Positions 49,101 through 61,637 of a stretch of 64,000 nt of DNA are shown here, in pieces; the first letter of the stretch is position 1, and each line of letters begins with the position of its first letter. The DNA comes from Dirofilaria immitis. Its lineage: Eukaryota > Nematoda > Chromadorea > Rhabditida > Onchocercidae. Both the position numbers and the translations under genes were made by a program. Below the pieces are notes generated by a model, which had not been told where the DNA came from, made no database searches, and worked only from the letters and a program-made list of their open reading frames with translations. Where the stretch lies: NCBI GenBank assembly GCA_024305405.1, contig JAKNDB010000085.1, positions 1,437,001 to 1,501,000 of the forward strand. Direction: 5' to 3'.

Positions 49101-50375
49101 TCCGGTTTTTCAGATAAACAATAATGACGATGAGTCAGAATGATGATTTATTCTTCTCTCTTGTAAATATATTATTCTGATGATAGTATTTGTTCTTCGT
49201 TTTCTGTTTTTTTATTTTTAAAAAGTTTGACGAAATTTAAGTAGATAATTCTTTTCAGTTATTTTATATTTTTATTTCTACTCCTTTATATAATCATTAA
49301 TGATAATTTAATATAATTATATCAAATTGTAAATTAATATAATTATATCAGTTTCATAAAAATAAAAAGAACTTTATAATTATGACAAATTTTTCGATTT
49401 TGTTTTTATTACTAATACATAGAGACATAAGTTATTGTTGGTATTTTTCTACTTGTATTTTTCAAAATGAAGCTGATTAATGCTATCTGTTACTAACTGT
49501 TAAAAAAAATTTTTATTTAAATTTAACAAAGTTACACTGATTGATGAATTCATATCATTTCCATACCATTATAATCAACATCATTCTGATTGCAACCATT
49601 TTCAAAACAATTCATTTTGCACTTGCCTGAAACTAATACATACATTTTCAGCATTAATGAAATTTCAGAAAATTTTCACTTTTGATCTGATTTTCTCCTT
49701 CCTATGTATGCACCCCATTCTCATTTCACTTTTATTCTTTTCATTCATCCTATTTACATCTATCATTTTACTTTTTTTCTTCTCTATCTATTATTCTTAT
49801 TTCTATTCTTTTCTCTCTTCTATCTGCATCCCTTTTTATTTCTTTTTCTGTTCGATTGTTTATCATTTGTCAAATTATCCGACTCGAATTATCAAATATA
49901 TGATTTTCTGATTCTATTCTATCTTATTTTGTATTTCTTTTTCTTAATTTCTTTCATTCTATCTCCATCATCATTGATTTATGCTAATTTTTTTATTCAA
50001 ATCTTCAGCTTTGAATTATTTAGGACAAAATTTGTTTCCCAATAGAGAAAAGCGGTGAGCAAAAAGAGGAAGATAGAAGTGCATTTATACATCATTGAAT
50101 AAAGTAAATGCTTTTATTGTAAGCTGTATATTTCTATTACTTTTCTTTTTCTCTCTTCTCTCTCTCTCTGTCTCTCCCTCCCTTCATTTATTGATGGTAT
50201 ATCTTTCTTTGTTTCGTTCCACTTTCTTTTTTTAAATATACACGCAGAAGAGACAGTAATGATGATGATGGGTTGTTAGGTAGGTAAGTGGCATTTGACC
50301 AATTTAAAATTCCGCCTAGAATCTGTTTGTAAAACAGACATATATTATAAATGTAAATTTGATTGGAAAATTGTT

Positions 50376-50449
50376 GGAATGGATGGATGAATGACTGAAT
50401 GAATGAATGGATGGATGGATGGATGGATGGATGGATGGATGGTGGATAG
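50376..50449. repeat. (ATGG/ATGA)n microsatellite
   Basis: Core of about ten ATGG units at 50404-50443, flanked by ATGAATGACTGAATGAATGA. Confidence 0.95.
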
Positions 50450-50988
50450 GAATGGGAAGAACGAAGGAAGGAAGATAGGAAGGAATGGAAGGAAAGAAGG
50501 GAGAAAGAAAGGAACGGAAGGGAGGAAGAAAGTATTGTGATGATAGATCGGGATAGTAATGACATTTGAGAGAAATTTCTTTAATGTTTCTTTTGTTTTT
50601 GTTTTTTTTCTTTTTCACATTTAATTTATTTTCTAACAATGATTTCTTTTTCATTTTTTAAAAATTTCAAAATATTATTATTAAGTATTAATTTGAATAA
50701 AGTAAAAAAGTTTAATAAAATATTTTTGTATTCTTATGAAATAAATTGAAATAAAACAAAACAAAAAAGAACTAAGAAAGAAAGAAAGAATAATGATGAA
50801 GGATTAATAAATATTAAGACATGAATTTTTACGTTTTTGATTAATTTTTAACTGTTTAATTTGAAAAAGATGAAAATATTTCGAAGTGATATGATTTGAA
50901 ATTGCTACAATCAAATAGTCGAATAATTTCCTCTTTTTCATCATCATCATTCAACCATATGGTTGAACAAGTTTTATATATGTTATAA

Positions 50989-50993
<5 letters not shown>

Positions 50994-51033
<40 letters not shown>
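50994..51033. repeat. (AT)n microsatellite
   Basis: About 40 bases of AT dinucleotides. Confidence 0.95.
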
Positions 51034-51034
<1 letters not shown>

Positions 51035-51457
51035 ATGATTTCGGCCATATTGTTTAAAATTCTTTCCAAGTGGTAATGTAACAAAAAAAAAAAGAAAAAA
51101 GGGGAAAATTGGTTGTTAGGATTAAAATAAATGCTAGAGGGTTTAATATTAAATTAATTTTTTAATGACATAAACTTTATATTTGTTTATTCAAATTTTT
51201 TATATATCAAGTTTGGACAGTATTATTGCATTATTAGGTTGAGAATTAATTATTAAATGATTAAGTGTTTCATTCTTATTTATGAGTTATTTGACCAATT
51301 AATTTGGGAGCTTTATGTCGTCATTTAATGTTCAAAATTTGAATATAGTATTTTTCTGAGTTTATTGTTTAAATGCATATGATACTTTGCCGATTTGTCT
51401 ATATATGGTATATGATTGTATCGCGTGCTATCAGTTTTTTTTTTTTTTTTTTTTCAG

Positions 51458-51527
51458 AGTTTTAAGATAACGAAGAGAGGATATTCTGGTTGAAGAAGAA
51501 TTATTTTTCGCTCAACGTCCAAATCAG
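51458..51527 (+). other. candidate exon in the desert
   Basis: A 70-base segment sits between a long T-run ending in CAG and a CAG/GTAAAT donor. One frame reads RREDILVEEELFFAQRPNQ up to the donor, which looks coding, but a TAA stands just before it in that frame (51470-51480). Either the true acceptor is an internal AG, or the segment is a 5' or decayed exon. No family recognised. Confidence 0.3.
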
Positions 51528-54047
51528 GTAAATGTTTGAAAATTAAATTAATTGTGGGAAGAGACGAGGAAGGAAGGTATGGTAATGAAACAATGTCAAG
51601 AATCAAAATTTTTCAATGATTAGAAAATTAGAAATGACCCGAAAAACTAAAAGGTTTTTGCTCGGAATGTGGTACTTTTGTCTTCTCTATTGCTCGTATT
51701 CGTTTATTTTGAAATTTGATTATTTGATTTATTAAATTACTGCAAGTCTTGTACTTTTACATTAGCTAAAATCAATTGATATGAATATCCAGGAACTTTC
51801 AACATCGAGAATCATATCAAACTTGTTTTAGAGAAAATTAATGTGTATAGTATAATAGACATACAAAAACGAGAGATAGGCATATGGAAATTATTGCAAT
51901 ATCTTTGTGATTGTCTTTCTAGAGCGAATCCAGTGGTAAAAGTGCGTTTTGTTTACTTAGGTGCTTTTATAACGTAATTGCTCATCAAACAAACTTTTGA
52001 TCGTCTATTTGATTTTAATTAGTGCCATCATAAAAAAAAAGAGTAGATGAGAAAAAAACTTTTACTTATTTGAAGTATTAAATATCTAAGTGAAATATAA
52101 TTTTAAAATTGAAGGGAAATGAAAGTGTGATTTGTCGCACACTTCAAATAATTCGCTACTAATTTTCACAGAAAAAATTTTAAAATGAAGCATGCCATAT
52201 AGAATACTAAATTTTATTATCCTTTCAGAAATCATTGTGATTAATAAAATGTATGCTATTTGCAAATTTCAACTTAATCAGTCCTCAGTTAATTTTTTTG
52301 TTTATCGTTTTTATTTTTCCTCCAGTAAACATGCAATATTTGAATATCATAAAAAGTGAGACAAAAAAACTTTTTTTTTTTGAAATAATTCTATGAAAAT
52401 TTTTCCATATTATTTTAATTGTAAGATAGGAAAACAATTTTTTGAATTGCCTATGCATTTCTTTTGTTTTCTTTTGTATGCACTTAATAGAATGAAAAAA
52501 AAGTTGTATTAGCTTTGTGATATTCAAATATTGCGTGCGTATTTTAAGTTTTTCTCGTCATGCTATCAACAAATTTATCAAATTATAATTATATACCTGT
52601 ATATGATCTTCAATATTGTTAAATCTTCCTTCTTGACTTTTTCCAATTTTCTAAAATCTCTTATTAGACTTTCAGCGCAAAGTTTTCTGAAGAGTTAAAT
52701 ATTATATATCGAGATTTATAGCTGCACCAATGAATTCTTCAAAATATTATCCGATTGTTAATCTAAAAATCTAGATCTTTTTATCTGTTATCTATAGGAA
52801 TATGATTGAAATTTTGGAACTTTCTTGGACTGATACTTTATTTGATCAGAATTTTCACGCACGCAGAATTATTGATGGATATAATCTCCGTTACAGACCA
52901 TTGAAAAATGCGGAAAATCTAAGAGAGCGGCTTCTAATTTAATAATATTTAAATTTAAATTTACGAAAAAAGTTCCTATAGAAAAAAGAAGAGAATGTAA
53001 GAGATAGAAAAAATGAAATAAGATTTTCAAGAAAACATAAATTTGGAAATAAGCAATTTCTTATAAAGATCATCCACTTTTAAAATTTTAGATTCTTAAT
53101 TTTTCTATTTAAAAGGGGCTTGAAATTCTGTTCATATTCCTTAATGGTTCTATCATATATTAAGACCATTGTAAAATCTATGTCTACAATGATATAATTA
53201 TTTGTATGTGATGTTGTAATAAGCATTACTGAACTTCAGAAAACAATAAAGAAATAAATCTAACATCAATCTCTGTCCAAATCATTTGAATAATTAATGA
53301 TAGGCATCGGCTGTATAATATATTAGTATGATATATTTATTTGTTATGCTTATATTTGAATGCAAGATTTTACGTTTTTGAAATTAATTAATTAAAAAAT
53401 TTTTCTTAACTCAGAGTTTAATGGAAATGAAGTCATTATTTTTAAAAGATAAGAAGAAAAATTATTATCAGTTTTAAAAACAGATTCTTATATCGCTTTC
53501 TTATTGAGATTTCTCTCGATCTTGCTAATAGCATAAAAATTATGAAATATAATTACATAGTCTAGCAGATTTTTGACCGAATTTTGAGAATATAACTAGT
53601 TAAAATTTTCTTATCCGGAATCTAAAGGAAAGAAAGTTATTATTTTTTAGAGATAAGAAAGATGGTTATCATTAGATCATTATATGGCTTTAATTCGAAA
53701 TTTCACTCAATCTGCTAATATGGTAAATGCTGAAGTATAAGATTCTAAGAAATAGATGAAAACAATTATCATTTTTTATTCATTCTTTCTATCATTAATT
53801 ATTATAATGAATTTGGATATTCCGTGAGAAATTTTTTTAAATTACAGTATAGATTGTAGATATGTCTTTTTTTCTTGCAGATATGAAATAACGATAGAAG
53901 GAATAGAGAAATAAAAAAGGCAAAAGAATTTTTTCAAATATATACCGGAAAGTGAAGGAGAAAAAATCGGAAGTGAAGGAGAAAAATTCTCCGAATGTTT
54001 AATATTAACGTTTCATTTCCCAGTACTTTTATGCTAATAGGATTAAA

Positions 54048-54176
54048 TATGGTAATGTCAAGCATACTATATACCAGAAATTCTATTATTATATGATAGT
54101 GTCAAACATAGTATATACCAAAACCTCTATTATTATATGATACTATCAAGTATACTATATACCGGAACCTTTATTA
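54048..54176. repeat. 44-bp tandem repeat, three copies
   Basis: Three units with GTCAAGCATACTATATACC, GTCAAACATAGTATATACC and ATCAAGTATACTATATACC, each followed by a CTATTATTATATGAT-type stretch. The period is 44 bases. Confidence 0.85.
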
Positions 54177-56354
54177 CTGTTGTGCGTTCAGTTCTATTAG
54201 AAATATTTTAGTTTCTTTTAGGAATTTTGTAAAATTGTCTAGTTATTTTAAAATTTCTCTAAAATTTACAATATTTGTAATAATCAAAATATGAGAGAAT
54301 GAATATAATTTTAGGAAAGAATATACATTGGAAGAAAAAGAGCTTTTTTTTTTTTAAAATATATAAATCAATAAATCCAAATAGAACACTACTCCTTGAC
54401 GTGTGATACATGTATGTCTTCAGGGTAATACATCATTTATATTAATTGCTTTTGTCAAAAAATAATAGATACATTGAACTCTTTATTATACATTATGTCA
54501 ACTATCCATATGCTCAGAAATTTTGGATGAATGTAAATTTGTATGATAGGAAATTGAAGAAGAGCAGGAAGTAAAGAGGGGTGCAAGAAATGCATAATGT
54601 TGTTGATAGTGTTGAAGTTCCGGGATTTCCGGTTAATATCAATTCATATCATACGATGGTGTATTTCATATTTGAAAATGCTGAAGAAATCCCTGCAATT
54701 ATGCGATAATTTATATTGTCTACAAATCCAATTAATTTATTAACAATGGAATATAATAATATGCATATCTAAATTAAAATCCTTGAATAAGTTGTTCATT
54801 TTTCTCATTTTTTCTTTACATTTTATTTTATTTTATTTCTTTTCCCTGCAATAAAATTTCATTTTATTCTATTTTTCTTCTAATTTATTTATTGATTTCA
54901 TTCCGGAAAGATTGAAGCAACCAATATTTTATATCAAAAAAAAATGGCGATATGTTGATATTTTATTTGAACATACTGAGAGATAATCATTAGATATTGT
55001 ATATATTAGATAAATAGTTTTAAATACAGAATCAGATAGTTTCTTCTTTTTCACCTTTCTACAATTATTTCGATAAAGAAGTATACGATAAATGAAGCTA
55101 TTTGATGGCGGTTTAAACAACGACGGAAAAGATAAGAGGAAAAGAGAAAGTTTGTTGAAATGAAAAGTAACGCTTTAATTGTACTTCTTTTTACCTCCAC
55201 TGAACAATACTTTTACAGCTTTTTAAAATTATTTTTCGACTGAGAAAAAATAACCAATTTCCTATTATTCACTCTCTCTCTTCCTATTTTCTCTTTCTTT
55301 TCATGATCTTTTTTTCAGCAAAGCGATTAAATTTCATAATATAGAAAAAAAAAGATAGGTTTATTTTTTCTCTTTTTTTTGTCATATTTTACATCTTATA
55401 AAAGATTTAATGTAAAGAATCGGCGATGATAATGATGATGCAATTTTTCCTTCTTGTTTTTTTCCCTTTCAACTTTTCATCCTAGAAAATCCTACCTTAC
55501 TTTCTTTCTTATCCTTTCTCTCCCCTCTCTCTCTCCCTTTATCTCTGCCCCTTTTTTCCTTTCCTTCTCTGTCTTCGTTTTTAATATATTTAATGGGGAG
55601 TTTTTTTTCTTGAAATTTATTTTATTTAATTATATGGAATTTATTTTATTTGAATTATATCCGTGAAATGATAATAGGATGACAATAAAGTCTTTATGAA
55701 ATTTGTTCCTCTTCCAATATTTTATAATTGAGAAACCTATAAATTGGCTTAGCTTAATCTGTCTGGAAATATTTCAAATGACAATTAGAGAGTGTCCTTG
55801 CAAATTTGCCCGTCGAAAATTTATATTTTAGATTTATCGGAAAAGATGCTAAATAGCGTTGTGATAGATTTGTTACTTCTTTGCCATATGAAATGTTGGT
55901 ATCATCATATTTTTAGTGATTTAATTTAAAAGGGATATTTAATGTTTATTTATCCAATTGTTTGCGATTTTTTTGAGAACTTATAAATTTCATGTCATTA
56001 TAATAGAAAATGAAAAGAGCACTTCCGTCATATAACTAATTCAAAGTATCCGCTAAATTTTTATTTAATTTGTAAATTAGATTTTTTTAAATATTATTTA
56101 TTGTATACATTAATCATAATTTATATAATTAATTTCTTTCTTTTGGAAATAAAAATTTCAAATTTTTGTTTGATTATGTTTGATTACAAAATTTTGATAA
56201 ATTTGATATTATTTGAACTATTCACTTATATGAAAGAGAGGGAATATAGCTATCTTGCGATATTTGCAAATTTTGCATTGCAAATAGTATCATTTCGAAA
56301 AGGTGTGAAGGATGGTTGGATTAATGTAAGCCAAGAAATGAAACAAACTTTTTA

Positions 56355-56409
56355 GAGGAGAGAGAGAAAGAGAAAAAAAGAGAGAGAGAGGAGAGAAAAT
56401 GGAGAGAAA
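56355..56409. repeat. GA-rich tract
   Basis: Purine-only stretch, mostly GAGAGA. Confidence 0.8.
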
Positions 56410-56654
56410 GGGAATAGAAAAAGGATGGAAATGAAAAGGGATTCGTTTGTCAATAAATCGTGAATTTATGTTTACACAAGTATAATATATCTGTTTTCAC
56501 AAAGTATACAGTACTTCGTGAAAGAGACGAAAAAAAGGCTATACTTTTCATGATTCCTGCACTTTTCTCGGCTTCTTCTTTGGAAGTTTGTTATTTGTTA
56601 AGTTGGACCGTTAAAATGATTGTTGGGCGCCAAGAAACGAATAATTTTCTTTTC

Positions 56655-56735
56655 ATTATCATCATCATATTCCTCCTCCTCCTTCTCTTCCTCCTCTTCT
56701 TCTTCCTCCCCCTCTTCCTTCTCCTTCATCTCATC
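56655..56735. repeat. TCC/CTT-rich tract
   Basis: Pyrimidine-rich low-complexity sequence (CATCATCAT, then TTCCTCCTCCTCC). Hydrophobic leucine-rich frames here are artefacts of it. Confidence 0.85.
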
Positions 56736-58284
56736 TTTCTCCCACTTGCTTTTCTAATACTTTTTTCCTTCTATAAAACAAATCCAATTCTTTGGAGTAT
56801 GAAAGTTTTAGAGTAATATTAAGTGATTGGTGGCATAATTGATAATAAATCTTAATTAGCTAAAATTTATTATGGTCTAAAATACAAATTATATTAGGTG
56901 ATATTTTTTAAGTTTAAAATTTATTTTCTCATTTTCTATAATAAGCGTAGTAACTATTTTTCCCTTTGAAAATTATTTTTAAATTGTAATTGTATAATAA
57001 GTATTAAAAATAGATAATTAATAAATGAACATTGAATAATTAATATGTAATATGAAGCATTTTTTGTTATCTAAATACGAATTATAGTAGTTTTTTATGA
57101 ATTATTAAGCAATGTTTGCTTAGTTATAAAACTGTAACGAACATTTTAAGTATATAAGTATTATTTTTAAATGGCAATTATAGTAAGTAATCTCAGATAT
57201 TAAACGATATTTAGATGCAAAGTATGGTAAGTCAATTTCAAATATTAACTATATGTAAAAATAAATTTAAATATTGAAATGTTATTATGATAAATAAATA
57301 CAAATATTATTTACAACTTCAGTTCTCTCTGAATTGTGGTCGTTATGGGAAATTTAGTTTTATTTCCTAATTTTTTGGTATGTTTTTTGATTAGTTAATT
57401 GTATTACGGTATGCAATAGATTTGAAGACAGCATTGAAGGATTTTTATTTTAGCAAATAAACTTTTTATGTACATTAGCATCATAATCACTTTGAATTTG
57501 TGATGCGTAAAGCTATCAGATTAATTTATTCTTATTTCTGATCCATCATCGTTTACGATCTTGAAATGTGTCTGTCCTTTTGTTTGTTCCAGATCTTTAT
57601 CAAATCGTATATTTTTATTTGTTGAAATTTCAGCAAATTTTTCCTTTCTTGAGTTTAAAAATTGCAAGATTTTGTAACAAATAAAATGTATGACATTTTT
57701 CCAGATCTCAAGCATATTAGAATGTTATGAAAATTGATATTAGGAACAATATTATTATTCAACCAGTGACACTAAATTACTAAATTTATAGCAATAGAAA
57801 GAACTTTTAAAAATAAATCGACAATCATTCAAATTATATACATGAAGAAAATTAAAGATAATTAACTGTTATATGAAATAATTGAAATGAAAGTAATTTA
57901 TATATAATCCATCAAAAATATAAATTTTTATTGAAATTATTTACTATGTTGAAACAATTTTTGGTCAGATTCTACACAATTTTTTATATTAGTAGACTAG
58001 GAAAATGATATGAAATTTTACAATGTTTCCTATTTTTTTTTTGTTTGTCTGTTTAACATTTTTATTCATTTAGCCGTTCGTTCTCAGTAAACATTTACAA
58101 ACAAATATTGCTCTGTTCAATCTAAAAAAAACGGAAAGAACGAAAAAAGGAAAAGAGCAGTAGAAGTAGAATGAGACTATGATTTCCGTTTTTCAACACT
58201 TCATGTGATGTACAGTCTCAAAGAATGCATGGTATGTGAAAAGTTTTATGGTATTGGTGCATTTATATGAATGTGTCTGTTAAC

Positions 58285-58440
58285 AAATATATATATATGT
58301 CTAGGCTAACTATTAAAATATGCAATATATATGTCTAGATTGTTGAAATATTAAATATATATATATATATAATTAATATATAATATATATATATTTCTAG
58401 GTTATTAAAATATAAAATATATATATATGTCTAAATTAGT
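58285..58440. repeat. imperfect ATATATGTCTAG tandem repeat
   Basis: About four units of ATATATGTCTAGGTTATTAA type separated by (AT)n. Confidence 0.7.
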
Positions 58441-58805
58441 ATAGAATACATATTATAAGTGTTCGAAAATTGAAAAATATATCAAACAATATAGTATAGT
58501 ATTTTAACATCCTAGACATCTACACTATAGTTTTTTTTATGTTGTCTAAAAATGTTTTCAAAAAGTAAAGATTGAAAGTTAAAAAATATTTCGCAAGAAG
58601 AAAAAGCAAATGTTTTTCTATCATAAATGTTAAAACATTTTACAAAAAAATTTAATTGCCAGATTAAAAAGAAAAAAGTGAAAGAAACAAGTTATTGGTT
58701 TTTCTGTGATAAATATACTATACATTATGGCATAATTGATATTGATTCCGAATTAAAATAAAATCATCAGTTTATTTTCATGTTTTAAAAAAACGAAGTG
58801 TAGAT

Positions 58806-58829
58806 TATATATATATATATATATATATA
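58806..58829. repeat. (AT)n microsatellite
   Basis: About 24 bases of AT dinucleotides. Confidence 0.9.
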
Positions 58830-60118
58830 AATGACATATAAACTAGACAGATAATATTGTTTGAGAATAAAACATCTTTTTTTTGTATTAAAAAAATAGT
58901 AATTATTATTATTGTTGTATTACAAATGATATGTAAAGATAATGTAAGTTTAATAAGCTTTTACTACGATTATGCCTTAGCCTAACTTTCTTTTGTCTTT
59001 TTAAATTAACAGTTTAAATTTACAACTTAAAATTTTGTTTCGAAAATGAAATAATAGATAAAAGATATATTTATTAATATATTTGGAAAGTAATACTTCA
59101 GTTTATGATTATTTCATAACAAAGAAGCTTGCATTATGCATAATTTTCATTTAGCTAAAGCTTTTGTTTAGGATTAATTAGTTGAATCGATAAATTAAGA
59201 TGTTATTGTGGATAGATTTTTGATCCTTTAGGGTGATTATTCGATATGTCCGGTATTTATTTTATTCGAGTTAGTTAGTCGAAGAATATATCGTAATGCA
59301 TATTTTACTCCAATTATTAAATGATTAGGAAACATCTGCCATTATTGCTAAACATTATATTCAATAGCAATATTCGTTTATTTTTCAAATATTAATATGG
59401 ATGGAATAAGAAAGGAAAATGAGATGAATATATGACATGACAATTTTCCAATATCTATTGTCAAATTTAATGTATTTTATAATTTTTTAAAATAAATTGA
59501 TAATAATAAAGGTATATAGGAAATGGACAATATATATACAATTATTATTTAACATCTTATTTCATTCTCTATTTAATAGGTATGTTTGTAACTTTATCTA
59601 TCTTTCTTTTTTTTTTTTTGCAATAAAGTTTATTTTTTTCTTTACGTTTTTGCTTTAATGAGGAAAAATTTTGAATGAAGGAAGAGAGATGATAACAATG
59701 AAAAAATGATTAAATACATAGATAGTTTTAAATGATAATGATATAATTAAGATTGCTTAATTATATATTATTCGAAGTTCTTAGAATATTTTGTACGTAA
59801 ATATCAGACTGAAATATATGGAGGAGAGGGGAATGTATATAATATAATGCAAAGGAGAACAAATTTTATAACATAACTTTTTTGGTAACATAAATATTTA
59901 AATGCTTTTTATCTCTTTATTTCTTCCTTTTTCATTCTTGCGCTTTTAACTCTTCGAGGGAATCTTTTTTTTTTATTTTCTATTTTGTTTTCTATTTTTT
60001 TTATTTTTTTAAAGGCGAGGTTTTCGATGCTTAAAAGAAATGTGTTTGTTGTTCGTTTTGGTATTATGGTGGCAAGAGAATGTGCATGGGTTTTGATATG
60101 ATAGATTTATTGAAAAGT

Positions 60119-60184
60119 AGCTGTAGCAGTAGCAGTAGCAGGAAGAGGAGAAGGAGGAGGAGGGGGAGGAGGAGGAGGATGAGA
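60119..60184. repeat. GTAGCA / GGA-rich tract
   Basis: AGCAGTAGCAGTAGCAGGAA followed by repeated GGAGGA units; purine-rich low complexity. Confidence 0.85.
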
Positions 60185-61510
60185 GAAGAAAAATGTTTAG
60201 TTTGGGGAAAATAGGAGATAGAAGAAAAGGCATTTTTTGATATCGGGTATTGATAGTGATAATCGTAGCAATGTAATGGTTCAAATAGGCATGATAAATA
60301 AACAAGAGGAAGGATGATAGGTGGGTGGAAAAAGCGGAGAAATAATGTAAATTTTTTGGAAAGATTTTGGATTATTTTTTAATATCTTTCTATTGATACA
60401 AATTATTAACTTATTATTTGAAATAGAATGAAATTTGAAGATGCTAAAATGTCAAAATTGATAATATTTAATTTGAAGAAGAAATCGTTTGATTAAAAAT
60501 TAAAATAATATTTTAAAATGAAAGAAAAGGACTGATTTAGAAAATCCGAATTAATTTTGAGATTGAAAAAGTAAAAATCAAACGATTGTTTATTTAGATA
60601 GTATTTATTGAAGCTTTAGGTTTTTTAATTTGCTAAATTTGAAAATTAAAATTAATAGCCTTATTTGATAGCTAAATTTTTTATTAACGTTGAATAGTAA
60701 AAATCGTGGTCGTAGCTTTTTTATGCTTCTTGCTATATAGTAAAATAGTGAAAGAAATTTGTCACAAGAAATGTCGCATTATTCTGTAGAACAAAAAAAA
60801 AGAATTTTCAAAGTTTTCATATGAGTGTAGATTAAAAAGGAATGATGAAATTATGGCTGATTAGATATGGTTAAACATTTTATCCTTTTGCTTTTGGTTT
60901 ACATTAGTGATAAAGTATGAAATGATAAGGAAAAGTAGCAGGAAAAAGTTAAATTTGCAAGCGGAATTTCAGTAGATTATGATACTAAAGATATTACTAT
61001 TCTTTGCTAAACAAAAGACTAAGAAATAACTGACTGTAACATTGATTTTGATTTTAGATTATGTTTGGAAGGGAAAAAGAAGAATCTTCAAATAAATGCT
61101 TTTTGTTTAACATTTATTTATGCTAGGAAGAATTTACAAGAAGTTTTGTTGCAACTTTTATCGGCAGAAAGTATTCATCAAAGATATTTTTTGATCCTAT
61201 ATCTAAACATTCATTCGGTCGATAATCCGTTCTTCTAGCAGAGATATATTTTAAGAAAGATGCAGGAAAAAGAAAAAGAAAAACGAAATTGTTGCAACAA
61301 CTTTCTAATGTTATATGTGTTTTCTTAAAAATATTTCTTAAAACTTTTTTATCTTGAAATAAGATTGAATATCTCCTTTTTTTTCTTTCGCGAAGTGTCA
61401 TTTTCACTTATGACGTAAACACTTTTCTTTTTCTTTCTTTTCTTTTTTCCCCTTTTTTTCGTTATTCTTTTCGTTTGACTTGAAAATTTTTGCTGTTTAA
61501 CTTTCAACAG

Positions 61511-61637
61511 GTCTTTGGAAGTGCTTTTCTTACAAAATCCAGCTGAGGAAGAGAAAGTTTCACCGGTTTTATTACGGTGGTACTAAGTTATGGTTATACG
61601 TCCAATATCATCACCAGGATTACCATCTATGTATGAG
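61511..61637 (+). other. candidate exon with possible start codon
   Basis: A 127-base segment richer in GC than its surroundings lies between TTTCAACAG and a GTAGTT donor. Three readings are possible: a first coding exon with ATG at 61590 (MVIRPISSPGLPSMYE up to the donor, upstream part as 5'UTR after a spliced leader); a last exon (SLEVLFLQNPAEEEKVSPVL, LRWY, stop); or an internal exon open through to the donor in a basic frame (LWKCFSYKIQLRKRKFHRFY). No family recognised. Confidence 0.35.

Larger units (their letters stand above)
43151..51457. other. gene desert, first part
   Basis: More than 8 kb with no exon I can support. All frames are short, AT-rich or low-complexity: T/C-rich hydrophobic frames near 45.4-46.1 kb and 49.6-50 kb, purine-rich stretches near 48.4-48.9 kb. 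Intron-like sequence throughout; it could be an intron or intergenic DNA. Confidence 0.5.
51528..61510. other. gene desert, second part
   Basis: About 10 kb of AT-rich sequence with simple repeats. No further exon is supported. Confidence 0.5.

Noticed and set aside
49657..50654. Hydrophobic or Ser/Pro-rich frames on both strands
   Set aside because: Products of pyrimidine-rich and ATGG low-complexity sequence.
57521..57715. Minus-strand frame ending KIVNDDGSEIRIN
   Set aside because: The last third looks polar and coding-like, but there is no clear acceptor, no family and no neighbouring exon.
61123..61407. 94-codon minus-strand frame MKMTLRERKKRRYS
   Set aside because: Mixed composition but no homology recognised, and it overlaps T-rich sequence. 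The length is not unusual for this composition.
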